A stretch of 64,000 nucleotides of DNA from DATATV01 sp036268615 (GTDB lineage Bacteria > Actinomycetota > Actinomycetes > Mycobacteriales > Pseudonocardiaceae): NCBI GenBank assembly GCA_036268615.1, contig DATATV010000064.1:1-64000 (forward strand), in the 5' to 3' direction. Positions 1 to 9,187 of this stretch are shown one piece after another. Under the pieces are notes generated by a model. That model saw nothing but the letters and a program-made list of their open reading frames with translations, was not told where the DNA came from and made no database searches. A program made the translations under genes and the position numbers. The number at the start of each line of letters is the position of its first letter. Position 1 is the first letter of the stretch.

Positions 1-1
1 C

Positions 2-784
2 TACTCCTGCATCAACTGCCAGCGCTCCCTGCCCCACGTGGAGGCCTGGTACAACACGTACCGCAAGGACGGGCTGGTGGTCGTCGGGGTCCACACCCCC
101 GAGTTCGCCTTCGAGCACGTCGTGTCCAACGTGGAGAGCGAGGCGGCCAAGCTCGGCGTCCACTACCCGGTCGCCATCGACAGCAATTACGGGACCTGGG
201 ATGCGTGGGGCAACCAGTACTGGCCGGCCGAGTACCTGATCGACCAGACCGGCGAGATCCGGCACGTCGCCTTCGGCGAGGGCGACTACTCGACCACCGA
301 GGGCGAGATCCGCTCGCTGCTCGCCGCCGGTTCGCCGACGGCCACGCTGCCACCGGCCACCGAGGTCGCCGACGCCACCCCGACCGAGGAGCTCACCCCG
401 GAGACCTACCTCGGCAACCAGTACGCACCGCTGCACACCAGCGGGACCGCCCCCTCACCCGGCGGCAACACCAACTACCAGTACCCCTCGACGCTGCAAC
501 CGAGCACGTTCGCGCTGGCCGGCACGTGGACCGACGGGGACGAGGCGCTCACCGCGGGCGCCAACGCCCAACTGGAGCTGAGCTACCAGGCCAAGGACGT
601 CTATCTGGTGATCGGCGGTGCCGGAACGGTCACCGTGCAGGTCAACGGAAGGACCACCACGACACTCACCATCGCCGGCGTGCCGAAGCTGTACACATTG
701 GTGAGCACGCCGAACGAGAACGCGGCCGTGCTGAACCTGAAACTGGGTCCGGGCGTCCAGGCCTACGACTTCACCTTCGGCTGA
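2..784 (+). CDS. DipZ-like thioredoxin-domain protein, C-terminal part (5' end outside window)
   Basis: The reading frame is open from the first complete codon, so the start lies upstream. The visible 260 residues begin with a thioredoxin active site (SCINC, a CxxC motif) in a TlpA/redoxin fold, continue through the DipZ-type stretch with YWPAEYLID, and end in a beta-rich tail of the Thioredoxin_10 type found at the C-terminus of mycobacterial DipZ. In the family an N-terminal CcdA-like membrane domain passes electrons to the extracytoplasmic thioredoxin domain; that part is not visible here. The role is therefore probably periplasmic-side disulfide reduction or cytochrome maturation. A stand-alone secreted redoxin is possible. 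Confidence 0.85.
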   Translation, partial: YSCINCQRSLPHVEAWYNTYRKDGLVVVGVHTPEFAFEHVVSNVESEAAKLGVHYPVAIDSNYGTWDAWGNQYWPAEYLIDQTGEIRHVAFGEGDYSTTEGEIRSLLAAGSPTATLPPATEVADATPTEELTPETYLGNQYAPLHTSGTAPSPGGNTNYQYPSTLQPSTFALAGTWTDGDEALTAGANAQLELSYQAKDVYLVIGGAGTVTVQVNGRTTTTLTIAGVPKLYTLVSTPNENAAVLNLKLGPGVQAYDFTFG

Positions 785-811
785 CAAGTCGCCGGACGTT
801 ACGGTTGCCGG

Positions 812-1471
812 GTGGACGCAGCGATACGGGTGGTGGTCGGCGAGGACCAGGCGCTGGTCCGCGAGGGCGTGGTGCGCATCCTGGAGCGGGCCGGCTTCGC
901 GGTCGTCGGCGTCGCCGCCGACGCGCCGGACGTGGTGCGCAAGGCCCGGGAGTGCCGGCCGGACGTGCTGATCACCGACATCCAGATGCCACCCGACCTG
1001 ACCGACGACGGACTGCGGGCGGCCCTGGAGGTGCGCGCCAGCGAGCCACGGATCGGCGTCATCGTGCTGTCCCAGTTCCTGGAGGACCGCTACGCCCTCG
1101 AACTCGTCGGTGAGCGGCCGGAGGGCGTGGGCTACCTGCTGAAGGAGAAGGTCGCCGACCCGGACGTACTGATCGACGCGGTCCGCCGGGTGGCCGAGGG
1201 CAACACCGCGCTGGACCCGGACGTGATCGCCCGGTTGGTCGGCCGCAAGCGAATCAACAGCCCGCTGGCCTCACTGACGCCGAGGGAGCGCGAGGTGCTC
1301 GCGCTGATGGCCGAGGGCCGGTCCAACTCCGGCATCGCCGAGAAACTGGTGGTCACCGTGCCGGCGGTGGAGCGGCACGTCACCGGCATCTTCGGCAAAC
1401 TCGGCTTGCAGCAGTCGGCGTCCGATCAGCACCGACGGGTGCTCGCCGTGCTCAGCTACTTGCGGAACTGA
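812..1471 (+). CDS. LuxR/NarL-family response regulator
   Basis: A 219-residue protein with an N-terminal receiver domain (acidic pair E11/D12, phosphoacceptor D56, conserved S87 and K111) and a C-terminal LuxR-type helix-turn-helix at about residues 150-212 (LTPREREVLALMAEGRS, then the recognition helix region VPAVERHV). Such proteins are phosphorylated by a histidine kinase and bind DNA as dimers. The start is GTG, 28 bp after the preceding stop. The 3' end overlaps the convergent receiver-only gene by 20 bp. The cognate kinase is not adjacent on this strand; the PAS kinase at 2.3-3.4 kb is the closest candidate, which is inference from proximity. Confidence 0.88.
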   Translation: MDAAIRVVVGEDQALVREGVVRILERAGFAVVGVAADAPDVVRKARECRPDVLITDIQMPPDLTDDGLRAALEVRASEPRIGVIVLSQFLEDRYALELVGERPEGVGYLLKEKVADPDVLIDAVRRVAEGNTALDPDVIARLVGRKRINSPLASLTPREREVLALMAEGRSNSGIAEKLVVTVPAVERHVTGIFGKLGLQQSASDQHRRVLAVLSYLRN

Positions 1472-1817
1472 ACAGTTCATCCAGGTCGACGCCGGCCAGC
1501 CGATCCTTGGCCACGAACGCCCGGATGCCACTGGCGGCCAGCACCGGAGCCGCGAACCCCGACGGGTCGGTCGAGGTGAGTACGACGCTGGGCACCGGGG
1601 GGCTACCGGTGATCGCCTGGGCAACGGACAGGCCGTTGTCACCGGAGAGGTTGAGGTCGAGCAGAACACAGTCCGGTTGGTACTCACGGGCCGCGGCCAG
1701 GGCTTGGGCCGCGTCCTCGGCCGCCGCCACCACCTGGAAACCTCTGGTGGTGAGAAGGTGGGTGGCGATCCGGCGGAAGCCGGGATCGTCATCGACGATC
1801 AGGACGGTTCGAGGCAT
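1452..1817 (-). CDS. Single-domain response regulator (receiver only)
   Basis: A 121-residue receiver domain with no output domain: VDDD at residues 8-11, phosphoacceptor D54, T81 and K104 are all in the expected places. Receiver-only proteins act as phosphate sinks, phosphorelay intermediates or protein-protein switches rather than transcription factors. The ATG start reads MPRTVLIVDDD. The gene runs towards the upstream LuxR regulator and overlaps its end by 20 bp, so the two transcripts converge. The histidine kinase at 2303-3412 is on the same strand about 485 bp upstream, which makes a functional link plausible but unproven. Confidence 0.85.
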   Translation of the reverse strand: MPRTVLIVDDDPGFRRIATHLLTTRGFQVVAAAEDAAQALAAAREYQPDCVLLDLNLSGDNGLSVAQAITGSPPVPSVVLTSTDPSGFAAPVLAASGIRAFVAKDRLAGVDLDELFSSASS

Positions 1818-2302
1818 AGGTTCAGCGTTGCTCGGGGTCGTGCTGGTTGCAATGGGGATAACTCAAGGGTTCCGAGTCGGTGGCACACCCGGAGTAGCGG
1901 AGTAGCACAGGATCGCTGGCGCGACAGGGCCCACTCCACCCCCTTCACCCCGATACAAAGCGCACGTAGGACAATCGCGAATCGGGGCGATGAGGGCGAG
2001 GCACCGAGCGGTGAGGCGACCAGTGCGGAACCAAATCCAGCGTGCCTAACCGGTTCCAGGGTGCCAAACGGTAGGGCTCCACGGAGAGGCACACGCGCAG
2101 GTTCGGTCCCGTTCCGACGTGGTCCCTTCCTCCCGATCGCGCGATCGTCTTACGGTTCTGGTGCTGCATCAAGGGCGCTCCGCGTCGCCTGGCGGCGATT
2201 GTCCCTGGCGGGCCAACCCTAGACACAGCAACAAAAACGTCAGTGCGCTTGGTATCGGGATGACGGGGGTAGTGCGGCCGAAGATCTCTGCTGCTCGCCG
2301 CG
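1818..2302. other. 485-bp intergenic region with dispersed repeat copy A
   Basis: No convincing gene. The stretch 2091-2300 matches, in two blocks, a second copy at 34657-34776. The best block (about 2121-2164) contains the 14-nt palindrome CGATCGCGCGATCG at 2134-2147 followed by gtcttacggttctggtg. The second block starts at about 2250 with ggtatcgggatgac. About 85 nt separate the blocks here and are absent from the other copy. The part next to 1817 should hold the promoter of the receiver-only gene. Short frames in this region on both strands lack recognisable protein features. Confidence 0.5.
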
Positions 2303-3412
2303 TCAAGCGCTCCCGGTCGGGATCGGAATCTCGGCTCGCACGATGGTGCCGGCGCCGGACGGTGACACGACGGTCAGCCGGCCGTCGAGCGCCGCCACCC
2401 GGTCCACCAAGCCCGTCAGCCCACTGCCGGAACCACCCACCACAGCGCCCCCGGCACCGTCGTCACGAATCTCGATCGTCAGCACCCCGTCCCCCGTGCC
2501 CAGCGTCACCACCACGTGCGAGGCAAACGAGTGCTTGGTCGCGTTGGTGATCGCCTCTGCGGCCAGGAAGTACGCACTGGCCTCGACCTCCTCGGGCAGC
2601 GGAACATCCACCGCGCCCTCGACCAGCACCGGCAATATTGCCCGGCCGGCCAGCGCCTCGACAGCTGAGAACAGGCCGCGAGTGGTCAGCAGGGACGGGT
2701 GCAGGCCGGACGCCAGCTCGCGCAGGTCGTTGATGGCCTCCTGCGCGTGCTCAACCGCGTCCGTGAGCAGCTCCCGGGCCCGGGCCAGGTCCTCGGTCAG
2801 CTCCTCGCGGGCCAGCTGTAGGCCGATGAGCAGGTTGACCAGCTGTTGCTGCGCGCCGTCGTGCAGGTCCCGGGCCACCTGGCGGCGAGCCGCGGTGGCG
2901 CTCTCCAGAATCCGGCGTTGGGCGGCGCGCGACTCGGCGGCGCGGATCTCGGCGGCGTCCCGCTCGCGCACGGCCCGCTCGGCGGCCCGTCGCTCGGTGG
3001 TGTCGGTGAAGGAGAGCACCACCCCACGGCCGCCGGGTAGCTCGACCGGCGCCGACCACCAGGCGATCGGGAACATCGAACCGTCCCGCCGCACGAACCA
3101 GTCGTCCTCGCAGCTCGTCGCGACGCCCGTCTCCCGGGGACGCAGCATTCCGCATTCGGCTGCCGGAAAAGGCGATCCGTCCGCCCGGCGGTAGTGCACC
3201 GTTTCGTGGCTGGGCCGGCCGCGCAGCTCGGTCGGGCTGTCGTAGCCCAATGTGGACACCGCAGCCGGGTTGGCGAACAGCACCAGGCCGTCCTGGTCGA
3301 TGACCCACACCGGCTGCGGCACCCCGTCCAGGATCAGCGCCAGGAAATCCTCGGGCGACTCCACCGCGTCCTCCAGACCACCGCTCCGATCCCCGAGCCT
3401 ACCGGTGCTCAC
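2303..3412 (-). CDS. PAS-domain sensor histidine kinase (HisKA_3/NarX type)
   Basis: The protein has 369 residues if started at the GTG at 3412, which overlaps the TGA stop of the upstream permease (GTGA). This coupled start is preferred to an upstream in-frame ATG lying inside the permease gene. Order: PAS domain (about 20-135), an Ala/Arg-rich helical linker, a HisKA_3 dimerisation helix with ARDLHDGAQQQL (phosphoacceptor about H184), then a HATPase domain with the N-box EAITNATKHS and G-box DDGAGG. No membrane segment is seen, so it is a soluble sensor. It is the last gene of an ABC exporter operon, so it may sense the exporter substrate or envelope stress. The partner may be one of the regulators at 0.8-1.8 kb. 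Confidence 0.88.
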   Translation of the reverse strand: MSTGRLGDRSGGLEDAVESPEDFLALILDGVPQPVWVIDQDGLVLFANPAAVSTLGYDSPTELRGRPSHETVHYRRADGSPFPAAECGMLRPRETGVATSCEDDWFVRRDGSMFPIAWWSAPVELPGGRGVVLSFTDTTERRAAERAVRERDAAEIRAAESRAAQRRILESATAARRQVARDLHDGAQQQLVNLLIGLQLAREELTEDLARARELLTDAVEHAQEAINDLRELASGLHPSLLTTRGLFSAVEALAGRAILPVLVEGAVDVPLPEEVEASAYFLAAEAITNATKHSFASHVVVTLGTGDGVLTIEIRDDGAGGAVVGGSGSGLTGLVDRVAALDGRLTVVSPSGAGTIVRAEIPIPTGSA

Positions 3413-5340
3413 TCCCAGGAGACCGGCGTCGCCCTGGTCGCCGAGACCGAGGTCCACACGCTGGTCGTGCCGATCACCGCGAACGCACCGATCACCACCG
3501 CGCCCAGCAGGTCCCACGGCACCTCGATCACCGATACCCCGGTCATCCGGCCGGTCGCCGCGCCGATGCCCAGCAGTGTCGCGGTTGCGGCCACGCAGCC
3601 AAGGACCAGGCCGATCGCGGTGACCGCCCAGGACTCGATCAGCGCCATCCGCACCACCTGGCCACGGCTGAGCCCGGTCACCCGCGCCGCGGCGAACTCG
3701 GCCTTGCGCTCGGCGGCGGAGATCACCACCGCGTTGATCACTGCGACCAGGGTGTACAGACCGGCCAATCCCATGAGTACCACCAGGATGCCGGAGTTGA
3801 CCTGTTTGTTGGAGTCGGTCCGGCTGGCCAGCGACCGGGCCACGGTGCTCACCGAACCCAGCCGTGCTGCCTGGATACGGGTGGCGACGGCCGAGGGGTC
3901 CACTCCGGAATCAACCTGGACAACCGTCTGGACGTCCGCGCCGGCGAGCGCCGCAGCGGGCAGAATGTCCTGGGGCACCAGGAAGTCCGCCCCGCCATTG
4001 ACGAACTCGGGCAGCACCGCGACGACTCGCAGCGAGTAGGAGTGCCCACCGATGTCCGCGTCCACCATCGAGCCGACCGACAGCCCGTCGTCGTTGTCGT
4101 TGCCCGGTCCCAGCGCGACCGTCAGCCCGTGCAGATCGGCCAGCGAGCCGCTCGTCGGTGACAGCGGATGCGTGCGCTGGTAGGCGTTCGAGTCGATCGC
4201 GAGCGCACTGCGGTCGTGCACCTTCACCTTGGTCTTGTGCTTCTTCTGGGTGATCGTGGTGACCTGGAAGGGCAGGTTGACCTGCTCGGCCGCCACCGCG
4301 ACCCCCGGAACCGCGCCGATCCGAGCCGCACTGGCGCCCGATGAGTCGACGATCAGGTCGCCACTGATGGACCGGGCCTGCTGGCCGTCACCGGCCGCCG
4401 TGACCGAGTTGATCGACGAGGACATGCCGAGCAGGAGGGCGACCAGCACCAGCAGCGGCGCCGCGGTGGACGCGCTGCGCCGCACACCGTCGCGCAGGTT
4501 GGCCTGGGCCAGCTCACCGAGCGGACTGCGCCGCAGCAGCAGGCCGAACAGCCGCCCGAACAGCGGAACCACCAGCGGGCTCAGCGCACTGAGCGCGATC
4601 GCCGCGGCGATCGAGGTGAACATCGACAGCGGCACGGCGCCGTCGGCCGACGTGAACTGGGCGAGGATGGCCATCGCCACCGCACCGGCCAGGAAGAACG
4701 CCCCGAAGAACCAGCGCGGCGCGGTCATCACCCGCACCGCGGCACCGGTGTCCCGCAGTGCCTCCAGCGGACGCACCTTCGCCGCCCGCCGGGACGCGGC
4801 GAGCACGCCGAGCAGCGCGACGCCAATACCGACCCCGGCCGACACGCCGAAAATCCAGGACTGCCAGCGCGGCTCGAAACTGCTCGGCAGGAATTTCAGG
4901 TCGATCAGCATCCAGGTCTGCAGGCGCATCACCAACCGGCCGAGCGGCACGCCCAGCGCGGTGCCGATCACGCCGAGCAGCAACGCCTCGGCCAGCAGCA
5001 ACCGGCGCAACTGGCCGCGGCCGGCCCCGACCAGCCGGAGCAGCGCGAGGTCCTTGCGCCGCTGCGCGACGGTGAACGCGAACGTCGAGCTGACGATGAA
5101 CACCGCAAGGAACGCGCCCAACCCGAGAATCATCGCCAGCAGCGTGATCGCCGCCTCGTAGCTCTCGCTCAGCTGCTCGGCGGCCAGCGGCGACAGGCCG
5201 GCTGGGAGGTGCGGTGAGGCCGCCGACACGAGGATCAGCAGCGAGGACTGCACCAACGAGACACCGAGGCACACGGTCACGATCGCGCCGATGAACAACT
5301 GCCAGCGTTCGCGGAAGGTGCGCAGGGACAAGCCGAACAT
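3409..5340 (-). CDS. ABC transporter permease, FtsX/MacB-like
   Basis: A 643-residue integral membrane protein of the two-module FtsX-like permease type. It has an N-terminal transmembrane segment, a first three-helix FtsX core (about residues 60-190), further membrane spans, a large extracytoplasmic domain (about 330-490) and a second FtsX core near the C-terminus with a VNAVVISAAERKAEFAA-type element. The ATG at 5340 is 1 nt after the stop of the ATPase gene, arguing for translational coupling; the frame is open further upstream but only inside that gene. With the ATPase it should form an exporter or mechanotransmission complex of the MacB/LolCD group, often used for peptide or antibiotic efflux. 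Confidence 0.9.
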   Translation of the reverse strand: MFGLSLRTFRERWQLFIGAIVTVCLGVSLVQSSLLILVSAASPHLPAGLSPLAAEQLSESYEAAITLLAMILGLGAFLAVFIVSSTFAFTVAQRRKDLALLRLVGAGRGQLRRLLLAEALLLGVIGTALGVPLGRLVMRLQTWMLIDLKFLPSSFEPRWQSWIFGVSAGVGIGVALLGVLAASRRAAKVRPLEALRDTGAAVRVMTAPRWFFGAFFLAGAVAMAILAQFTSADGAVPLSMFTSIAAAIALSALSPLVVPLFGRLFGLLLRRSPLGELAQANLRDGVRRSASTAAPLLVLVALLLGMSSSINSVTAAGDGQQARSISGDLIVDSSGASAARIGAVPGVAVAAEQVNLPFQVTTITQKKHKTKVKVHDRSALAIDSNAYQRTHPLSPTSGSLADLHGLTVALGPGNDNDDGLSVGSMVDADIGGHSYSLRVVAVLPEFVNGGADFLVPQDILPAAALAGADVQTVVQVDSGVDPSAVATRIQAARLGSVSTVARSLASRTDSNKQVNSGILVVLMGLAGLYTLVAVINAVVISAAERKAEFAAARVTGLSRGQVVRMALIESWAVTAIGLVLGCVAATATLLGIGAATGRMTGVSVIEVPWDLLGAVVIGAFAVIGTTSVWTSVSATRATPVSWE

Positions 5341-5341
5341 G

Positions 5342-6109
5342 TCAGGCCTCCAGTCGGGCGAGCCGCTCGGCGACCTCGCGGGCTGTCGGCCGGATCGCAC
5401 GGTCCACGATCCGGCCGTCGGACAGGAAGACCACGGCGTCGGCCCGGGCCGCGGCGGCCGGGTCGTGGGTGACCATCACGATGCTCTGGCCGGCCAGATC
5501 CACCATGTCGCGCAACAGGGTCAGCACCGTGCGCGCCGAGGTCGAGTCGAGCGCGCCGGTCGGTTCGTCGGCGAAGAGCACCGCGGGCCGAGTGACCATC
5601 GCGCGGGCGATCGCCACCCGCTGCTGCTGGCCGCCGGACAGTTCCCGCGGCCGGTGCCGCAGCCGGCCGCTGAGGCCGACACTGTCCAACACCGCCCGGA
5701 CCTCTCTTTTGGACACTCGAATGCCGGCGAGCTTCAGCGGCAGCGCCACGTTCTGCTCCGCGGTCAGCGACGCGACCAGGTTGAAGCTCTGGAACACGAA
5801 GCCGATCTGCCGGCGGCGCAGTGCGGTCAGCTGCTTGTCCGAGGCACCGGTGATGTCCGTGCCGGCCAGCAGGACCTGGCCCGCGGTCACCTTCTCCAGG
5901 CCGGCCGCGCAGTGCAGCAGCGTCGACTTGCCCGACCCGGACGGGCCCATCACGGCCGTCCACGAGCCGGCCGGGAAGTCCAGGCTCACCCCGTCGAGTG
6001 CCCGCACCCGGGCCTGCTTGCCGCCGTACTCCCGGCTCACCCCGCGCAGTTCCACGGCGGCGGCGGCCCTGGTCGCCGGGCCGGACTGCGCGCTCATCGC
6101 TGGCATCAT
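5342..6109 (-). CDS. ABC transporter ATP-binding protein, MacB/LolD-like
   Basis: A 255-residue ATPase with Walker A GPSGSGKS at about residues 55-62, Q-loop (FVFQSFNL), ABC signature LSGGQQQR, Walker B VLFADEPTGALD and the H-loop THDP. The ADEPTGALD variant is typical of ATPases that pair with FtsX-type permeases. The start at 6109 is supported by a GAGGA motif 5-6 nt upstream of two consecutive ATG codons. It heads an operon with the permease (1-nt gap) and the histidine kinase (4-nt overlap). The promoter lies in the 117-bp divergent region shared with the VIT transporter gene. Confidence 0.92.
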   Translation of the reverse strand: MMPAMSAQSGPATRAAAAVELRGVSREYGGKQARVRALDGVSLDFPAGSWTAVMGPSGSGKSTLLHCAAGLEKVTAGQVLLAGTDITGASDKQLTALRRRQIGFVFQSFNLVASLTAEQNVALPLKLAGIRVSKREVRAVLDSVGLSGRLRHRPRELSGGQQQRVAIARAMVTRPAVLFADEPTGALDSTSARTVLTLLRDMVDLAGQSIVMVTHDPAAAARADAVVFLSDGRIVDRAIRPTAREVAERLARLEA

Positions 6110-6168
6110 GTCCTCAATTCCAGCCGGAATCACCGTTCCGGTCACTGCGGGCAACCGCCCGAACCCGA

Positions 6169-6184
6169 GTAGGGACCGCCCTAC
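6169..6184. promoter_or_regulatory. Inverted repeat in the ABC-exporter/VIT divergent promoter
   Basis: GTAGGG-accg-CCCTAC is a perfect 6-bp inverted repeat midway between the ATPase start (6109, minus) and the transporter start (6227, plus). Its placement suits an operator, but no family assignment can be made from it. Confidence 0.4.
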
Positions 6185-6226
6185 CGCCGCCGGGCGCCGG
6201 ACCCGGAGACCGGCGAGAATGACCGG

Positions 6227-6958
6227 GTGAACGCGGAGGACAAGCCGGTCGCGGGCAGCCCGCCGGCCGGCTGGAGTCATCGGCACCGGGACGTTTCCGG
6301 CGGCTGGCTGCGACCGACGGTGTTCGGGGCCGTGGACGGGCTGGTGACCAACTCCGCGTTGATCGCCGGCGTCGGCGGCGGCGGGGTGTCACCGCACACG
6401 ATCCTGTTGACCGGACTGGCCGGTCTGGTCGCCGGCGCGTTCTCGATGGGGGCCGGCGAGTACGTCTCGGTGACCAACCAGAACGAGTTGGTCGCGGCCG
6501 AGGTCTCGCTGGAGGCCGACATGCACGCGCGTTTTCCGTTGCAGGAACTGGCCGAGTTGACGGAGCGGTTCCGCTCCTACGGCGCCGACCCGGACACCGC
6601 GCACCGGATGGCCGTGGCCATCTCGCACGACCCCGACCAGGCACTGCGCTTCCACACCCGGGACGAACTGGGCGTCGACCCGCAGGAGTTGCCCTCGCCG
6701 TGGCTGGCCGGCGGCGCGTCGTTCGTCGCGTTCTCCCTCGGCGCGCTGCTGCCGCTGATCCCCTACCTGGCCGGGGTCGGCACACTGGCGCCCTCGCTCG
6801 TGCTCAGCGGCGCCGCGCTGCTGGCCGGCGGAACGTTCGTGGGCCGATTGACCGGTCGGCCGCTGGTCCGTTCGGGCGTGCGCCAACTGCTGCTCGGCGC
6901 GTTGGCCGTCGCGGTCACTTTCGGTATCGGCCAACTGATCGGCACCCATGCGGGTTGA
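6227..6958 (+). CDS. VIT1/CCC1-family membrane transporter
   Basis: A 243-residue membrane protein with the VIT1/CCC1 layout: an N-terminal helix pair containing the conserved VDGLVTNSALIAGVGGG and GAFSMGAGEYVSV signatures, a central cytosolic helical domain rich in Glu (about residues 85-150, the metal-binding domain in the family), then three further membrane spans. Family members move Fe(II) or Mn(II) out of the cytosol. The GTG start is 117 bp from the divergent ABC operon. The actual substrate is not determined by the sequence. Confidence 0.88.
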   Translation: MNAEDKPVAGSPPAGWSHRHRDVSGGWLRPTVFGAVDGLVTNSALIAGVGGGGVSPHTILLTGLAGLVAGAFSMGAGEYVSVTNQNELVAAEVSLEADMHARFPLQELAELTERFRSYGADPDTAHRMAVAISHDPDQALRFHTRDELGVDPQELPSPWLAGGASFVAFSLGALLPLIPYLAGVGTLAPSLVLSGAALLAGGTFVGRLTGRPLVRSGVRQLLLGALAVAVTFGIGQLIGTHAG

Positions 6959-7117
6959 GTACTCCGCCGGTCGTGCGGCCTGCCTGGACGAACGGCCGAT
7001 CGCGATGGACGCTGTTGGGGTGGACATCCAACTGCGGTCAGCGATCTGGTTGAACACACTGGTGACCAACCCGGCCCGACCTGCTCGATTCTCGTCGGTC
7101 GAGCCGGCGGCGGCCTG

Positions 7118-7696
7118 ATGAACGGCCGACATCGGGTCGACCGGGAGGCGGCCATCAGCGCCGGGCTGCACTCCGCGCCGCGCAACGAACCCGAGATCGC
7201 GCCGCACGCGTTCCGCCGGGTGCTCTCGCACTACTGCACCGGGGTCGTGGTGATCACCTCGATGACCGAGAGCGGACCGGTCGGCCTGACCTGCCAGTCG
7301 TTCAGCGCGCTGTCCCTACGGCCGCCGCTGGTGCTGTTCAGCCCGGCGCAGGCGTCCACGAGTTGGCCGCTCATCCGGGCGCAGGGCATCTTCGCGGTGA
7401 ACGTGCTCAACCACGACCAGCAACAGGTGGCCGCGGCGTTCTCCCGGCGCGGCGCCGACGGTGGCGACAAGTTCGCCGGCATCGGCTGGCAACCCGGCCC
7501 GGTCGGCCTGCCGGTGCTCGACGACACGTTGGCGCACCTGGAATGCCGGCTGCACAGCGAGTTTCCTGGCGGCGACCACCAGATCGTGGTCGGCCGGGTG
7601 CTCAGCCTCGCCGAGTCCCACGACGAGGACGGCCTGCCGCTGCTGTTCTTCCGCAGCGAGTACCACCGCCTGCACCACGCCCCGCCCGGCCCCTGA
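7118..7696 (+). CDS. Flavin reductase family protein (FMN-binding split barrel)
   Basis: A 192-residue protein of the flavin reductase-like (DIM6/NTAB, HpaC) family. After a short leader it shows HAFRRVLSHYCTGVVVIT, LTCQSFSALSLRPPLVLF and FAVNVLNHDQQ, the usual flavin-contact blocks, and ends with a strand bearing FFRSEYHRL. These proteins supply reduced FMN to two-component monooxygenases or act as flavin:NAD(P)H oxidoreductases. No monooxygenase is adjacent, so the partner is unknown. The ATG start follows a 159-bp spacer after the transporter gene. The convergent MFS gene ends 8 bp downstream. Confidence 0.86.
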   Translation: MNGRHRVDREAAISAGLHSAPRNEPEIAPHAFRRVLSHYCTGVVVITSMTESGPVGLTCQSFSALSLRPPLVLFSPAQASTSWPLIRAQGIFAVNVLNHDQQQVAAAFSRRGADGGDKFAGIGWQPGPVGLPVLDDTLAHLECRLHSEFPGGDHQIVVGRVLSLAESHDEDGLPLLFFRSEYHRLHHAPPGP

Positions 7697-7704
7697 ACCG
7701 GGTC

Positions 7705-8886
7705 CTACGCGATCCGGTCCGCCCGGCCGAGCACGGTGAGCGCGGCGACACCGGCCGCGGCGGCGGCGAGCACGAGGCCGAGGGTCGGGCGGTCGGCGGT
7801 GAAGCCGGCGAGCACCGCGCCGAGCGACGCTCCCCCGGACATGATCGTGTTCACCCAGGACTGGGCCTCGGTGGCGGTCCCGACCGGCGCGGCCTCTGCG
7901 GTCGCGGTGAACAAGGTCGCCAGGGTCGGGCCGAGGCAGAGCCCGGCGAGCGGCGCGGCGAGCGCCAGCAGCGGCGCGAACAGGCTCGCCGCGGCCAGCA
8001 CGGCCAGGCCGAGCGCGTAACCGGCCAGCAGCCGCAGCAACCGCCCGGCCGCGCCCGGACCGGGTGGCAGCCGCGAGCCCAGCAGCAGGCTGCCCAGAAT
8101 GCTGCCGATCGACACGCCGGCCAGCAGCGGACCCGACGCCCACAGCGCGCCCGCCGCCCGCGCGTAGGCGGTCAACGACACCTCGGTCGCGCTCAGCGCC
8201 AGGTTGGCCAGGGCCGCGGTGACCAGCAGCCTGCGCAGCCCCGGCGAGCGCAGCGCCCCCAGCAGGCCGGACCGGGCGGTGGTCGCCGCCGGGTCGCGGG
8301 GCTGCCGGCTGACCACGACGGCCGCACCCACGGTCAGCGCGAGCAGCGCACCCAGCGCCACCGACGGCGCGACCCCGGTGGCCAACGCGCTGGCCAGTGC
8401 CGGACCGGCGATCATCGCCAGGTCGAACACGGCCGCGTCCAGCGCGAACCCGGCGTGCCGCAGTGGTGCGGGTGTGCGGTGCGCCCACAGCCCGCGCATC
8501 GCCGGGCTCAGCGGTGGTGTGGACAGTCCGGCCAGCAGCGCCGCGCCGACCAGCACGTCCGGCCGCGGATATCGGCTGGCGGCGGTCATCAGCCAGAGCA
8601 GTGCGAGCAGGTAGCCGACCAGACAGATCGGCACCACCACCCGCAGGCCGCGCCGGTCGGCCAGCCGGCCACGCAGCGGCGCGGTCAGCGCCTGCCCGAG
8701 CGTGTAGCCGCCGACCACGAGGCCGGCGACGCCGAACGACGCGTGCTGCGCCGCGACCAACAGCAACGTCACCGCGACCATGCCCTGCGGCAGTCGCGCG
8801 CAGACATCGGTGAGCGCCAACTGGCGCAACCCCGGCTGGGCCAGCAGCCGGCGATACGAGCCCTGGCTCCCCTCCGCGACCGTCAC
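7705..8886 (-). CDS. MFS transporter
   Basis: About 393 residues with twelve predicted hydrophobic segments and the MFS loop 2-3 signature GRLADRRGLR at about residue 70. The fold and length suit a drug or small-molecule exporter. The frame is open far upstream, but the hydrophobic core begins with QPGLRQLALTDVCARLP, and a GGAAGAG motif sits 8 nt before the GTG at 8886; a GTG at 8895 is the alternative. The gene is convergent with the flavin reductase gene (8-bp gap), so they are not co-transcribed. The substrate cannot be read from sequence. Confidence 0.85.
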   Translation of the reverse strand: MTVAEGSQGSYRRLLAQPGLRQLALTDVCARLPQGMVAVTLLLVAAQHASFGVAGLVVGGYTLGQALTAPLRGRLADRRGLRVVVPICLVGYLLALLWLMTAASRYPRPDVLVGAALLAGLSTPPLSPAMRGLWAHRTPAPLRHAGFALDAAVFDLAMIAGPALASALATGVAPSVALGALLALTVGAAVVVSRQPRDPAATTARSGLLGALRSPGLRRLLVTAALANLALSATEVSLTAYARAAGALWASGPLLAGVSIGSILGSLLLGSRLPPGPGAAGRLLRLLAGYALGLAVLAAASLFAPLLALAAPLAGLCLGPTLATLFTATAEAAPVGTATEAQSWVNTIMSGGASLGAVLAGFTADRPTLGLVLAAAAAGVAALTVLGRADRIA

Positions 8887-9187
8887 GCCGGTCACTCTTC
8901 CATCGGCCCCGATGTGCCGCCGCTCACGCCTGACCTGCGCCGACAGCCGACCGGATGACTGCCGCCGGAGAAAATCGAACAACGGGAAAAAGAAAAGCGC
9001 CGAAATTACCCGCCAACCCCCGACGAGCTGCGCCGATTGCCAGTTTTCCCAGCTCAAGCCAATGTTATGTGGATCACAGGGCGTTGGCAAATCGCGTTGA
9101 ACCGTTCTGGAACCGGGTCCGTATAGCGGGGTGAACGGCTCACCAGGAACCGGAAGCCGGCCAGACTTTACTGGGAGAACAGTCGAA
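8887..9187. other. 301-bp divergent intergenic region
   Basis: No gene is seen. The central part (about 8965-9090) is clearly richer in A/T than its surroundings and must hold the promoters of the divergent MFS gene and the lipoprotein gene. A candidate ECF-type promoter is annotated at 9098-9124. Confidence 0.5.
9098..9124 (+). promoter_or_regulatory. Candidate ECF sigma-factor promoter
   Basis: TGAACC at 9098-9103 and CGTAT at 9120-9124 are separated so that AAC and CGT lie 17 nt apart, the AAC-N16/17-CGT pattern of many actinobacterial extracytoplasmic-function sigma factors. It lies 64 bp upstream of the lipoprotein start. This is pattern matching only. Confidence 0.35.
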
